Shown: piece after piece, positions 40,088 through 47,909 of the stretch | Layout: the number at the start of each line of letters is the position of its first letter | Position numbering within the stretch: position 1 is the first letter of the stretch | Assembly: GCA_005881275.1 (NCBI GenBank) | Contig: VBEF01000027.1 | Span: forward strand, 1 to 51,547 | Reading direction: 5' to 3' | Origin: Chloroflexota bacterium | GTDB lineage: Bacteria; Chloroflexota; Dormibacteria; Dormibacterales; Dormibacteraceae | DNA: 51,547 nucleotides | The notes under the pieces: generated by a model | The model's database searches: none | What the model was told of the DNA's origin: nothing | The model's input: only the letters and a program-made list of their open reading frames with translations | Position numbers and translations under genes: made by a program

Positions 40088-41217
40088 GCCTCGCCCGATG
40101 GCTGGCCGCTGCAGGTTTCGCAATCGCTGTTGCGCTGCTTCCCCAGACGGCATCCGCCCACGCGCAGCTGTTGCAATCGGATCCCGCGCCAGGATCGGTG
40201 CTCGAGTCCCCTCCGTCATCGATCACGCTGATCTTCAGCGAGCCGGTCACACCCGCCGGCGCGGGCATCAAGGTCTTCAGCCCCGCGGGCGGTCAGGTCG
40301 CGGGGAACGTCGTGGCGCGCGGTCCAATTCTGTCGGCGCCGATCAACTCCGGCGAGAGCGGGACCTATGTCGTGAGCTGGCAGGTGCTCGCCGCTGACAC
40401 ACATCCGTCACGCGGCGCCTTTCGGTTCGTGGTGGGCGCGCCAAGCGCCAATCCATACTCGGCGCTCCTCGGCACGCCTCAGCTGGGGACCGCGACCCCC
40501 ATGGGGCTTGCCCTGCAGGCCGTCGCGCGCTGGGTCCACTTCGCCGGGTTCGCCCTCGTCTTCGGCGTCGCCGGCTACTGCTTGCTGACGCGGCGAGCGC
40601 CAGGTTTCGGCCGGTTGGTTGGAGCCGGGGTCGTCCTCCTGATCGTGGCCGAGCCACTTGCATTGGTGGGTCAGCTGGCGAGCCTCTCGTTGGACTGGGA
40701 CACCGCACTGGCGGTGCTCGGGTCAGGTTCCGGCCGCATCATCGGGCTGCGCCTCGGCGCTGCAATCCTCGCGTGGACAGTCCTTCCGGCGGCCCGGGCA
40801 TGGCCCCTGATCGCGATTGGCGGCGTGGTCGCGTTGCTGGACGGCGCGAGTGCTCACGCCATCCCCGGGCTACCCGCCGTGGGCCAGCTGCTGGTGGCCG
40901 CGCACGTGATCACGATGGGGCTGTGGGTGGGTGGACTTGCCGCCTTCCTGAGCGCGCCAGACCGTCGCTTCGGGCTCTACGCGCTACCGCTGGTCGCGAT
41001 CACCGTGGTCAGCGGAGTGCTCCTTGCCTTCGCGCACACCAGGTTCGGAGGTGCGCTCTTCACGACCGATTACGGCCGCGTGCTGCTGCTCAAGGTCGTG
41101 ATCGCCGGCGCGGCGTTGGGGACGGCTGCGCTGCGAAGGCACCGGGCCGAGTTTGCGATCGTGATGATCGTCCTCGCCGGCGCGACTCTGCTGGCGGTGC
41201 TTCCTCCTCCATTCTGA
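40084..41217 (+). CDS. CopC-CopD fusion, copper import/resistance protein with CTG start
   Basis: A CopC domain (about 28-125) is followed by an eight-helix CopD domain. The first canonical start in the frame is TTG 40171, but that would remove the export signal and the essential N-terminal His. From CTG 40084, which overlaps the upstream stop as CTGA, the protein (377 residues) has a signal peptide. It ends at ASA, giving a mature N-terminus HAQLLQSDPAPGSV as in CopC. The second copper-site motif DTHPSRGAF is present. The CTG start is inferred from these features. Confidence 0.88.
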   Translation: MSLARWLAAAGFAIAVALLPQTASAHAQLLQSDPAPGSVLESPPSSITLIFSEPVTPAGAGIKVFSPAGGQVAGNVVARGPILSAPINSGESGTYVVSWQVLAADTHPSRGAFRFVVGAPSANPYSALLGTPQLGTATPMGLALQAVARWVHFAGFALVFGVAGYCLLTRRAPGFGRLVGAGVVLLIVAEPLALVGQLASLSLDWDTALAVLGSGSGRIIGLRLGAAILAWTVLPAARAWPLIAIGGVVALLDGASAHAIPGLPAVGQLLVAAHVITMGLWVGGLAAFLSAPDRRFGLYALPLVAITVVSGVLLAFAHTRFGGALFTTDYGRVLLLKVVIAGAALGTAALRRHRAEFAIVMIVLAGATLLAVLPPPF

Positions 41218-41224
41218 GGTGCGG

Positions 41225-42064
41225 TTACTGGCCGACCTGATCCGCGAGACGCGCGGGGTCGGCGATCAGCTCGATGGCCGTCACCGTCCCGCCCCGGATC
41301 GTGAAGGCGAAGGCGACGCGAGGACTGCTTCCATGTGACCACAGGAGCCCGGGCACTCCGTTGACGAGTGCGGGCTGCGCCGCCCGGGCGCGACCCGCGA
41401 ACGTGCGAGCGGCCGCCGCCGCGCCGCGGACCTCCCTCTCCGCGCCCAGCTTCACCGCCGCCTCGTCTGCTCGGACGACGACGTCCGGGTCGAGCATGGC
41501 CAGCAGGCCCTCGAAGTCGCCCCCGCGTGAGGCCGCGAGGAAGGCATCGACGATCTCGCGATGCAGGGTGAGATCGCCCGTTGCGGGGTCCGCCCCGCGC
41601 ACACGGCGGCGTCCGCGGCTGGCCAGCTGCCTGGCGGCAGATGGCGTCCGGCCCACGATGGGAGCGATTTCGTCAAAGGGAAGTCCGAACAGGTCGTGCA
41701 GCACGAATGCGACGCGCTCCGCGGGCGCAAGCGTTTCGAGCACGACCAGCATCGCCAGGCCGACCGAATCGGCCAGCAGAACCTCGTGTTCAGGGTCGTT
41801 GCCGGCGACGTGATGCAGAGACAGCGGCTCTTCCCGCCGAGATTTGCGCGAACGAAGCATGTCCAGGCATACGCGTGCTACGACGGTGGTCAACCAGCCG
41901 GCGAGGTTGTCGACGCGTCCTGCGTCCGCGCGGCTCAGCCGGATCCATGCCTCCTGCACCGCGTCGTCGGCCTCGTCGGCCGAGCCCAGCATGCGGTACG
42001 CCACGGCCCTCAGGTGGGCGCGATGCGTCTCGAAACGCTCGGCCAGATACTCGTGCTCAGTCAT
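41225..42064 (-). CDS. SigJ/ECF41-like sigma factor with C-terminal SnoaL-like domain
   Basis: The 279-residue sigma factor has region 2 (YLAERFETHRAHLRAVAYRM; DDAVQEAWIRL), region 4 (LFGLPFDEIAPIVGRTPSAA) and a C-terminal domain of about 110 residues (ATGDLTLHREIVDAFLAASR) of the SnoaL/NTF2 type. In ECF41-type factors that domain controls activity in place of an anti-sigma protein. The conserved WLPEP linker of ECF41 is not evident. It is a single-gene unit convergent with the CopC-CopD gene. Confidence 0.9.
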   Translation of the reverse strand: MTEHEYLAERFETHRAHLRAVAYRMLGSADEADDAVQEAWIRLSRADAGRVDNLAGWLTTVVARVCLDMLRSRKSRREEPLSLHHVAGNDPEHEVLLADSVGLAMLVVLETLAPAERVAFVLHDLFGLPFDEIAPIVGRTPSAARQLASRGRRRVRGADPATGDLTLHREIVDAFLAASRGGDFEGLLAMLDPDVVVRADEAAVKLGAEREVRGAAAAARTFAGRARAAQPALVNGVPGLLWSHGSSPRVAFAFTIRGGTVTAIELIADPARLADQVGQ

Positions 42065-42111
42065 AGACCTTCAGATGGATGACGAAACCAGGCCCGGCGA
42101 TGTGACGACGG

Positions 42112-42996
42112 TCATGCCAGCTCCTTTTCAAACCAGTGGTGCGCATACGGCTCGTCGTTGAAGGCGGGCACCTCGCGGTAGCCGCTGCTTCGGTAGAGCC
42201 GGATCGCCTCGACGAGCGCGCGGTTCGTCTCGAGGCGCACGACCCGCGCGCCGGCTCTTCCAGCCTGCCGCTCCAGCTCCCCCAGCAGCCGGCGGCCAAG
42301 TCCGAGGCCGCGCGCTTCCGGATCCACCCACATTCGTTTCAGCTCCGCGGGGGCTCCCGGATGAAACTTCAGCGCGCCGCATCCGAGCGGGCGATCGTGT
42401 AGCCGTGCGATGAGGAAGGCGCCGCGTGGCGGCATCAGGTCGTGTGCGTCGGCGGGGATCGTGTTGGAAGGATCGAAGCCGGCCTCGAAGCGGACAACCA
42501 GCTCGGCAAAATACTGTCCGATGCACCATCGCGCGTCGGTGGTGGTCGGATCCTCCACCGCAATCGTGATGAGTGACGCGCGCAGAAGCCGCCCGACCTC
42601 GGCCATCGCGGCCACCAGGGTCGCTCGCTGCTGGTCCGTCAGCGGCTCGAGGAAGCCCCATGCAACTCTGTCCGCGCGCTGATCGAGCACGGCGCGCTCG
42701 GCGCGGCCTGTCCTGGTGAGCCGCGCGAACCGAACCCGCCCATCGTCAGGACTCGTCTCGACCTTGATCAACCGTTCACGTTCGAGGGCTCGCAAAACGC
42801 GGCTCATGTATCCGGAATCCAGGCCGAGCCGGGCTCGCAGCTCCCGGACCTCGGCCCCCTCGAGGCCGATCTCCCACAGCGTCCGCGATTCCACCATCGG
42901 CCGGCCGCGCCCGAGAAACCCATCGTTCAGCGCGCCGATTCGCTCGGCGACGGTGCGGTTGAAGGCGCGCACGGCGCTTACGGCTGGCCCGTCCAT
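42112..42996 (-). CDS. MarR regulator fused to GNAT acetyltransferase
   Basis: The 294-residue fusion has a MarR winged helix (about 1-145; LRARLGLDSGYMSRVLRALE, SPDDGRVRFARLTRTG) and a GNAT domain (about 150-294) with the acetyl-CoA loop EARGLGLGRRLLGELE and a typical C-terminal YRSSGYREV. MarR-GNAT fusions are common in soil bacteria; the acetylated substrate is unknown. A 22-bp palindrome ends one base before its ATG, on top of its promoter, indicating autoregulation. Confidence 0.92.
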   Translation of the reverse strand: MDGPAVSAVRAFNRTVAERIGALNDGFLGRGRPMVESRTLWEIGLEGAEVRELRARLGLDSGYMSRVLRALERERLIKVETSPDDGRVRFARLTRTGRAERAVLDQRADRVAWGFLEPLTDQQRATLVAAMAEVGRLLRASLITIAVEDPTTTDARWCIGQYFAELVVRFEAGFDPSNTIPADAHDLMPPRGAFLIARLHDRPLGCGALKFHPGAPAELKRMWVDPEARGLGLGRRLLGELERQAGRAGARVVRLETNRALVEAIRLYRSSGYREVPAFNDEPYAHHWFEKELA

Positions 42997-42997
42997 G

Positions 42998-43033
42998 TTC
43001 TCTGACTTTAGTCAGAGAATTGTCTGGTGTCAA
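42998..43033 (-). promoter_or_regulatory. Promoter with 22-bp palindromic operator of the MarR-GNAT gene
   Basis: A perfect inverted repeat with 10-base arms TTCTCTGACT and AGTCAGAGAA and a 2-base centre spans 42998-43019. On the minus strand a consensus -35 TTGACA (43033-43028) is followed after 16 bases by TAAAGT (43011-43006), which lies in the palindrome centre. The expected start site is a few bases before ATG 42996, so the mRNA is nearly leaderless. Confidence 0.75.
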
Positions 43034-43134
43034 ACCCGATGCGCTGATGGCGTAACGCCGCTACCCGCTGCGCGTTTTCTTGATAGTCGCCTTCGTCCGT
43101 AGGACCGGATCTTTTGGCCAAGGAGGTGTTGAAG

Positions 43135-43245
43135 GTGGGGAGCGGATATCGGTGGATCCAGGTTCTGATCATTCTTTCTGCGGTTGCCGGTTTGGTCGCT
43201 GTAGGCTCCACGCGCTCACGGCAGGGCGTTCTTACCAAGGCCTGA
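43135..43245 (+). CDS. 36-residue single-helix membrane protein
   Basis: GTG 43135 is preceded by AAGGAGGT with 7-base spacing, one of the best ribosome-binding sites in the window. The product has a short polar/basic start (GSGYRW), one hydrophobic helix (IQVLIILSAVAGLVAVG) and a basic tail (STRSRQGVLTKA). It is in a different frame from the MOSC gene and otherwise unexplained. No family is recognised. It lies between the MarR-GNAT gene and the MOSC gene. Confidence 0.5.
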   Translation: MGSGYRWIQVLIILSAVAGLVAVGSTRSRQGVLTKA

Positions 43246-43257
43246 AGCACAGGCCTT
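43237..43257 (+). terminator. Hairpin overlapping the small membrane gene's stop
   Basis: AAGGCCT (43237-43243) and AGGCCTT (43251-43257) form a perfect 7-bp stem with a 7-base loop. It overlaps the stop codon of the 36-residue gene. Only a short A-rich stretch follows, so termination is possible but not clear. Confidence 0.35.
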
Positions 43258-43262
43258 CAAAA

Positions 43263-43298
43263 TTGCCTGTTTGGCCGGGACGCAGGCCAAACGGGCAA
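43263..43298. repeat. Long 14-bp-arm hairpin upstream of the MOSC gene
   Basis: TTGCCTGTTTGGCC (43263-43276) and GGCCAAACGGGCAA (43285-43298) pair at 13 of 14 positions with an 8-base loop. It ends 15 bp before the MOSC ATG and has no T-run on the plus strand. It could be a terminator for the upstream small gene, an mRNA structure controlling MOSC translation or a protein-binding palindrome. Confidence 0.55.
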
Positions 43299-43313
43299 CA
43301 ATATGGAGTGGAG

Positions 43314-43799
43314 ATGGACGGACCGAACGGCAGAGTAGAAGCGATTTACCTTGCGGCCGCGCACGGGGAGGCGCCGCATTCGGTGGAGCGGGCGATCGGG
43401 CACGCGGGAAAAGGTCTCGAGGGGGATCGCAACTTTGGCGACCCCGACCCGGATTCGTGCGATATCACGCTGATCGAAGCCGAAATCTTCGAGAGTCAAG
43501 CCGCGCAGCACGGCCTCGATCTCAACCCGTGGGAGGCTCGACGCCAGGTATTGGTGCGCGGCATCGACCTCGGCGACTTCATCGGCCGGCGTTTTCAGGT
43601 TGGCGATCTGGAATGCGAAGGCGAAGAGCGATGCGAACCGTGCAACCACCTCGCCAAGCTTGTCGGCACGCAGGTCGTGCTCAAGGGCCTGCTCCACTCA
43701 GGGCTGCGCGCCAGGATTCTGAAAGGCGGAACGATCCGGATCGGTGACGAAGTCCAGCTGAGCGCCGAGCAATCCCGAGCCGTGCCGCTTTCCTACTGA
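43314..43799 (+). CDS. MOSC-domain protein
   Basis: The 161-residue single-domain MOSC protein has GKGLEGDRNFG near residue 33, LIEAEIFE, and the conserved Cys region EERCEPCNHLAKLV that binds the sulfur/molybdenum ligand in relatives. MOSC proteins handle molybdenum-cofactor sulfur or act as YiiM-like reductase components. ATG 43314 follows a GGAG; GTG 43308 is an alternative. The open frame further upstream covers the small membrane gene in another frame and is not used. Confidence 0.88.
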   Translation: MDGPNGRVEAIYLAAAHGEAPHSVERAIGHAGKGLEGDRNFGDPDPDSCDITLIEAEIFESQAAQHGLDLNPWEARRQVLVRGIDLGDFIGRRFQVGDLECEGEERCEPCNHLAKLVGTQVVLKGLLHSGLRARILKGGTIRIGDEVQLSAEQSRAVPLSY

Positions 43800-43808
43800 G
43801 CGGTGGCG

Positions 43809-44588
43809 CTACGCCGTGAGGCGCCGAAACGCCCACAAGGTGGCGGACTGAAGCACCAGGCCCAGCACCGCAATGGCAATCAATGCCTTGCCGATCGCGG
43901 CCCAGTCATAGCCGCTCACCATGAGGGGACGAATCGCTTCGATCAGGAATGTAATCGGATTCCAGCTGTTCACGGTCTGCAGCCAACCGGGCATCAGCGC
44001 CGGCGGCACAAAGGCGGTCGACATGAAGGCGATTGGAAAAAAGACGAGCGAAAGCGTGCCGGTGGCCTGTTCGCTCTTGGTCAGGAGCGCGGGCACGAAT
44101 GACGTTCCAGCCCAGGCCATGCCAAACAGCCCGGACAGAACAAGGATCAACGCCGCGCCGATCAGACCGGTCTTGATGGTCGCGCCCAACAGGACGCTCA
44201 GGAGGAGGATGCCTCCGGCCATGATCGCGGACTCGATGAACAGCGGCGCAAGCTCACCGACAAGAATCGACACGCGGAATATCGGCGTCGCCCGCAGCTT
44301 GTCCATGTAGCCGTTGCGGTATTCGACCAGGATCGCGCTTCCGGACCATGCCACGGCGAAAAACGCCGTGAATGCAATCTGTCCTGGAGCAAGGTAGGCC
44401 AGGTAGCTCCCACTCCCGCTGGAACGAAATCCAGGCAGCTGGATGATGTCTTTGAACAGCTGGCTGAAAACGAAGAGCTGGATCAGCGGAAAGAAAATGA
44501 TTCCGATCCAGTTGGCGGGAACGCGGAAAAAGCGGCGCAGCGTGCGCAGACTCAGGTACCAGGCCTCGTAAAAGAAGTCGCCGATCAT
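43809..44588 (-). CDS. ABC-2 type exporter permease (DrrB-like)
   Basis: The 259-residue protein with six helices belongs to the ABC-2 family: PANWIGIIFFPLIQLFVFSQ near the start, EYRNGYMDKLRATPI after helix 2 and the C-terminal NSWNPITFLIEAIRPLM. It follows its ATPase gene by 4 bases. The pair resembles the daunorubicin-resistance DrrAB exporters, so it probably exports a drug or lipid. Confidence 0.92.
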   Translation of the reverse strand: MIGDFFYEAWYLSLRTLRRFFRVPANWIGIIFFPLIQLFVFSQLFKDIIQLPGFRSSGSGSYLAYLAPGQIAFTAFFAVAWSGSAILVEYRNGYMDKLRATPIFRVSILVGELAPLFIESAIMAGGILLLSVLLGATIKTGLIGAALILVLSGLFGMAWAGTSFVPALLTKSEQATGTLSLVFFPIAFMSTAFVPPALMPGWLQTVNSWNPITFLIEAIRPLMVSGYDWAAIGKALIAIAVLGLVLQSATLWAFRRLTA

Positions 44589-44592
44589 GCGG

Positions 44593-45597
44593 TCACCAAC
44601 CCAGAATGAGCGGCTGGTCTGCCGCCTCGGTCCGGATGCGCCGGCCCGTGTACTTGACGAAAACGTCGTCGAGCGAGGGCCGTCCGACAGCCAGTCCGAT
44701 CACATGCACGTCGTGCCCGTTGCGATCCAGACGGCGCATCAGCTCCGGAATGGCCCGACCCGCATCGCGAATGGCGAGGCGGACTCCGAACGGTTCGGGT
44801 GTCACGGATTCCAGGGACTCGAAGCCGGCCAGCAAGCCCCGTACCTCTTCGTGGAGGCGAGCCATGTCTTCAGATCCGCTTGCTTCGAGCTGGAGCGTGA
44901 CGGAATCGGCCCCGATTCCTGCCTTGAGATTCGCCGGCGTGCCATCGACGACGATCCGTCCGTTATCGATGATCGCAACCCGGTTGCAGAGGCGATCGGC
45001 TTCCTCCATGTAGTGCGTGGTCAGCAACATAGTCGTACCGTCGCGGCTGATCCGTTCCAGCTCCTCCCACAACGCGATGCGGCTCTGGGGATCAAGGCCC
45101 TCCGTCGGCTCGTCGAGAATCAGAACCCGCGGTCGATGCACGAGCGCGCACGCAAGGTCGAGCCGGCGGCGCATCCCGCCCGAATAGGTGCCGGCCAGCT
45201 TGCGCGCCACGTCCGTTAGACCCATGAGCTCGAGCAGCTCGTCGGTTCTCCGTTTCAGCTCGGCTCGGCCCACTCGATGCATGCGGCCGATGAGCTCGAT
45301 GTTCTCGCGACCGGTGGCAAACGCGTCGAGCGTCGGAGTTTGCATGGCGAGTCCGAGCCGGCGGCGCACGTCGGCCGCCTGCGTCGTGACGTCGAAGCCG
45401 GCGACCCTCGCCGTGCCACTGGTCGCCGCCAGAAGAGTTGCGAGAATGCGGATGGTCGTGGTCTTTCCGGCGCCGTTGGGGCCGAGGAAACCCAGGAGCT
45501 CACCCGGCTCGACGTTGAAGCTGATGCCGTCTACGGCCCGGGTGCCGCCGGGATAAACCTTGACCAGGTTCTCGACTTCGATGATCGGGCTAATCAC
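44593..45597 (-). CDS. ABC exporter ATP-binding protein (DrrA-like)
   Basis: The 334-residue ATPase has Walker A GPNGAGKTT (about 38-46), signature YSGGMRRRLDLA, Walker B VLILDEPTEGLD, the switch His in TTHYMEEADRLC and a C-terminal DUF4162-like domain typical of DrrA. It is transcribed with the downstream ABC-2 permease. Confidence 0.94.
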   Translation of the reverse strand: MISPIIEVENLVKVYPGGTRAVDGISFNVEPGELLGFLGPNGAGKTTTIRILATLLAATSGTARVAGFDVTTQAADVRRRLGLAMQTPTLDAFATGRENIELIGRMHRVGRAELKRRTDELLELMGLTDVARKLAGTYSGGMRRRLDLACALVHRPRVLILDEPTEGLDPQSRIALWEELERISRDGTTMLLTTHYMEEADRLCNRVAIIDNGRIVVDGTPANLKAGIGADSVTLQLEASGSEDMARLHEEVRGLLAGFESLESVTPEPFGVRLAIRDAGRAIPELMRRLDRNGHDVHVIGLAVGRPSLDDVFVKYTGRRIRTEAADQPLILGW

Positions 45598-45635
45598 GGG
45601 TTGACCTCGTCACAGGTAACCAGACTCGAGCGGAG

Positions 45636-45858
45636 CTACGCCGAACCTCCGGGCAGCGTTGGCCTCTTGGAGCTGTGGTCGTTGTTCGCCCCGAACGATT
45701 CATCGGCGGTCGAGACCAGCGCTTCGAGGTTGGCGATCCTCCTGGGCGGAGAAGACCTCCTGCCAGGCCGAGTAGGCCGCATTCTTCGTCAACAGGTTGG
45801 CGAGCTGGGTTTGAGCCCGGATTTCGGCACGCCCACCCCGCGCCCTGCGATCCGCGGC
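45636..45858 (-). pseudogene. Possible frameshifted coding remnant
   Basis: The 263-bp gap between the ABC ATPase and the cyclic-nucleotide-binding-fold gene has no intact gene. On the minus strand one frame (45858 to a TGA at 45700) reads natural-looking residues AEIRAQTQLANLLTKNAAYS. An adjacent frame continues with RIANLEALVSTADESFG to a TAG at 45636. Joined, they resemble a short helical protein broken by one frameshift. No start codon is evident and no family is recognised. Confidence 0.3.
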
Positions 45859-45860
45859 GG

Positions 45861-46283
45861 CTAGGTCTTGTGGTGTTCCAGGTAATCACGGCGGAGCCGG
45901 CCGGCGGCGACGCTCAACACATGTGACAGCAGCTGATCGTTGCCTTTGACCGCGTCTCGGAACTGGGCGTGACTCATGACCATCAGCCGGACCGGCGTCC
46001 TGGCGACGACAGTTGCCGTCGCGGGACCGCGGTCGAGCATGCTGATTTCGCCGAAAAAGCTCCCTGGCCGTAAGGGCGGCCTGGCCTTGCCATCGACCTC
46101 AACCTCGGCTTCGCCGTCCAGCACTACATAGAAAGTGTCGCTTGGAGTGCCTTGCCGGATCAGGGTTCGACCGGCTTCCACGTCCACTTCGTCAGTACGC
46201 GAGGCGAGAAACTCGAGCTCCTTTCGAGGACTGTTCGCAAACAACGGAACCCGGCTCAGTGCGTCGACCTTGGGATCACTCAA
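45861..46283 (-). CDS. Cyclic-nucleotide-binding-fold protein without effector domain
   Basis: The 140-residue protein consists of a cyclic-nucleotide-binding beta-roll (SRVPLFANSPRKELEFLASR; DTFYVVLDGEAEVEVDG; PGSFFGEISMLDRGPATATV) plus a C-terminal helix, with no helix-turn-helix. The phosphate cassette lacks the usual Arg (GPATA in place of PRTA/PRSA), like the other stand-alone copy at 35879, so ligand binding is uncertain. It is followed by a possible gene remnant. Confidence 0.85.
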   Translation of the reverse strand: MSDPKVDALSRVPLFANSPRKELEFLASRTDEVDVEAGRTLIRQGTPSDTFYVVLDGEAEVEVDGKARPPLRPGSFFGEISMLDRGPATATVVARTPVRLMVMSHAQFRDAVKGNDQLLSHVLSVAAGRLRRDYLEHHKT

Positions 46284-46352
46284 CGAGCGCAGGATAACCC
46301 GACTCCGGGCCTTTCTGGCCGGTGTCAGGGCGAGCCATAGTATGGGACGCGC

Positions 46353-46442
46353 ATGGAGCGGAAGTTGGTCACCATCCTCTTCGGGTTCGGGGCGCTCCAG
46401 GCGGGCGCGGAAGCTACAGCTATCCGCAAGCTGTTGGCTTAG
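46353..46442 (+). pseudogene. Truncated 5' end of a class III cyclase gene, now a short upstream ORF
   Basis: The 29-residue ORF begins MERKLVTILFGFGA. MERKLVT(I/V)LF is the characteristic N-terminus of class III adenylate cyclase proteins, which normally continues into ADxVGFT. Here the match stops after LF and the ORF ends at TAG 46440, two bases before the GTG of the alcohol dehydrogenase. It looks like a deletion remnant that may now couple translation to the dehydrogenase. The similarity is short and could be chance. Confidence 0.4.
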
Positions 46443-46444
46443 CC

Positions 46445-47497
46445 GTGCGCGCCGCCATCTACAACGGACCTCGTTCGATCGAGGTCGGAGAGCGGCCAGA
46501 CCCGGTTGTCGCCGCGCCCACCGACGCGGTCGTCCGCGTCGTGCTGGGCTGCGTCTGCGGGTCCGACCTCTGGTACTACCGAGGGGAGACGCCTCACGCC
46601 GTGGGCTCGATCGGTCATGAGTTCATCGGCGTGGTGGAGGGCATCGGCACCGACGTGCGCGGCATCGCCGTCGGAGATCTCGTGATCGCCCCTTTCAAGT
46701 ACTGCGACGGCACGTGCCCGCACTGCCGTGCGGGAGTCACATCGCAGTGCGTCGCCGGGGGTGCGTTTGGGAACGGCGAGATCGACGGAGGCCAGGGGGA
46801 GGCTGTCCGTGTCCCCCTCGCCGGCGCCACCCTCGTCCCGGTGCCCGGCTCCAGGCATTCGGACGAAATGATGCGGTCGTTCCTCGCCCTCTCCGACGTG
46901 ATGAGCACCGGCCACCATGCCGCGGTGAGTGCCGGTGTTCGGTCGGGCAGCGTCGTCGCTGTCGTGGGTGACGGCGCGGTGGGTCTGTGCGCGGTCCTTG
47001 CAGCGCATCGCCTGGGTGCCGCGCGAATCATCGCCCTCAGCCGACACCCGGCCCGTCAGGAGGTCGCCCGTTCTTTCGGTGCCACGGACATCCGTGCCGA
47101 GCGCGGCGACGCCGCGATCGGGGCGATCCTCGAGTTGACCGATGGCGTTGGCGTCGACGCCGCCCTCGAATGCGTCGGCACGGGCCAGTCGATGGCGACG
47201 GCGTTGGGCATCGCGCGACCCGGTTCGGTCGTTGGCGTTGTCGGGGTTCCCCACGACATCGAGAACCCGATGGAGACCGTGATCTTTCGCAACATCGGGT
47301 TGCGCGGCGGGGTGTCGCCGGCGCGCGCCTACATTCCTGAGCTGCTTGACGATGTCCTCGATGGCCGCATCAATCCCGGGCGAGTCTTTGATTTCGAGAC
47401 CGACCTCGACCATATCGCGGAGGCCTACAAGGCGATGGACGAACGGCGCGCGATCAAGTCGCTCATACGGATCGGGGCCAAGGAGGATGGCCGATGA
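46445..47497 (+). CDS. Zinc-dependent alcohol dehydrogenase (MDR superfamily)
   Basis: The 350-residue enzyme has the catalytic-zinc Cys in GCVCGSDLW, His-Glu in GHEFIGVVEG, four structural-zinc cysteines in KYCDGTCPHCRAGVTSQC and the NAD(P) motif VVGDGAVGLCAVL. GTG 46445 begins the normal N-terminus MRAAIYNGPRSIE and lies two bases after the small upstream ORF. Its stop overlaps the DUF2255 gene (ATGA). Substrate unknown. Confidence 0.93.
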   Translation: MRAAIYNGPRSIEVGERPDPVVAAPTDAVVRVVLGCVCGSDLWYYRGETPHAVGSIGHEFIGVVEGIGTDVRGIAVGDLVIAPFKYCDGTCPHCRAGVTSQCVAGGAFGNGEIDGGQGEAVRVPLAGATLVPVPGSRHSDEMMRSFLALSDVMSTGHHAAVSAGVRSGSVVAVVGDGAVGLCAVLAAHRLGAARIIALSRHPARQEVARSFGATDIRAERGDAAIGAILELTDGVGVDAALECVGTGQSMATALGIARPGSVVGVVGVPHDIENPMETVIFRNIGLRGGVSPARAYIPELLDDVLDGRINPGRVFDFETDLDHIAEAYKAMDERRAIKSLIRIGAKEDGR

Positions 47498-47880
47498 GTG
47501 CGTGGGACAACGAGGCGCTCGCCAAGATCGCAGCGGCTGAAGAGGTGCGGATCGCCTCGGTCCGGCCCGACGGCACGCTGCGGAAACCCGTGACCGTCTG
47601 GGTGGTCCGACACGGCGACGACCTGTACGTCCGATCCGTTAGGGGACGCGGTGGTCAGTGGTTCCGTGGTACCCAGGAAAGGCACGAGGGTCGGATACGG
47701 GCGGGCGCTGTTCAGCAAGACGTCACGTTCGTCGACGCCGCTCGCGACATCGACGACGAGATCGATGCTGCGTACCGCGCCAAGTACCGCCGATACGCCG
47801 GCAGCATCCTCAACAGCGTGCTCACGCCCGAGGCGCGATCGTCGACGACGAAGATCGAGCCACGCTCGACCAGCGCCTAG
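47494..47880 (+). CDS. DUF2255 family protein
   Basis: The 128-residue protein matches DUF2255: EVRIASVRPDGTLRKPVTVW, DLYVRSVRGRGGQWFRG, DAAYRAKYRRYAGSI. The domain has a split-barrel, flavin-reductase-like look, but no function is established. The ATGA overlap with the alcohol dehydrogenase suggests a functional pair, as seen in many actinobacteria. Confidence 0.85.
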   Translation: MSAWDNEALAKIAAAEEVRIASVRPDGTLRKPVTVWVVRHGDDLYVRSVRGRGGQWFRGTQERHEGRIRAGAVQQDVTFVDAARDIDDEIDAAYRAKYRRYAGSILNSVLTPEARSSTTKIEPRSTSA

Positions 47881-47909
47881 TCCGAAAGAGTCCTGGACGG
47901 CGCAGCGCC

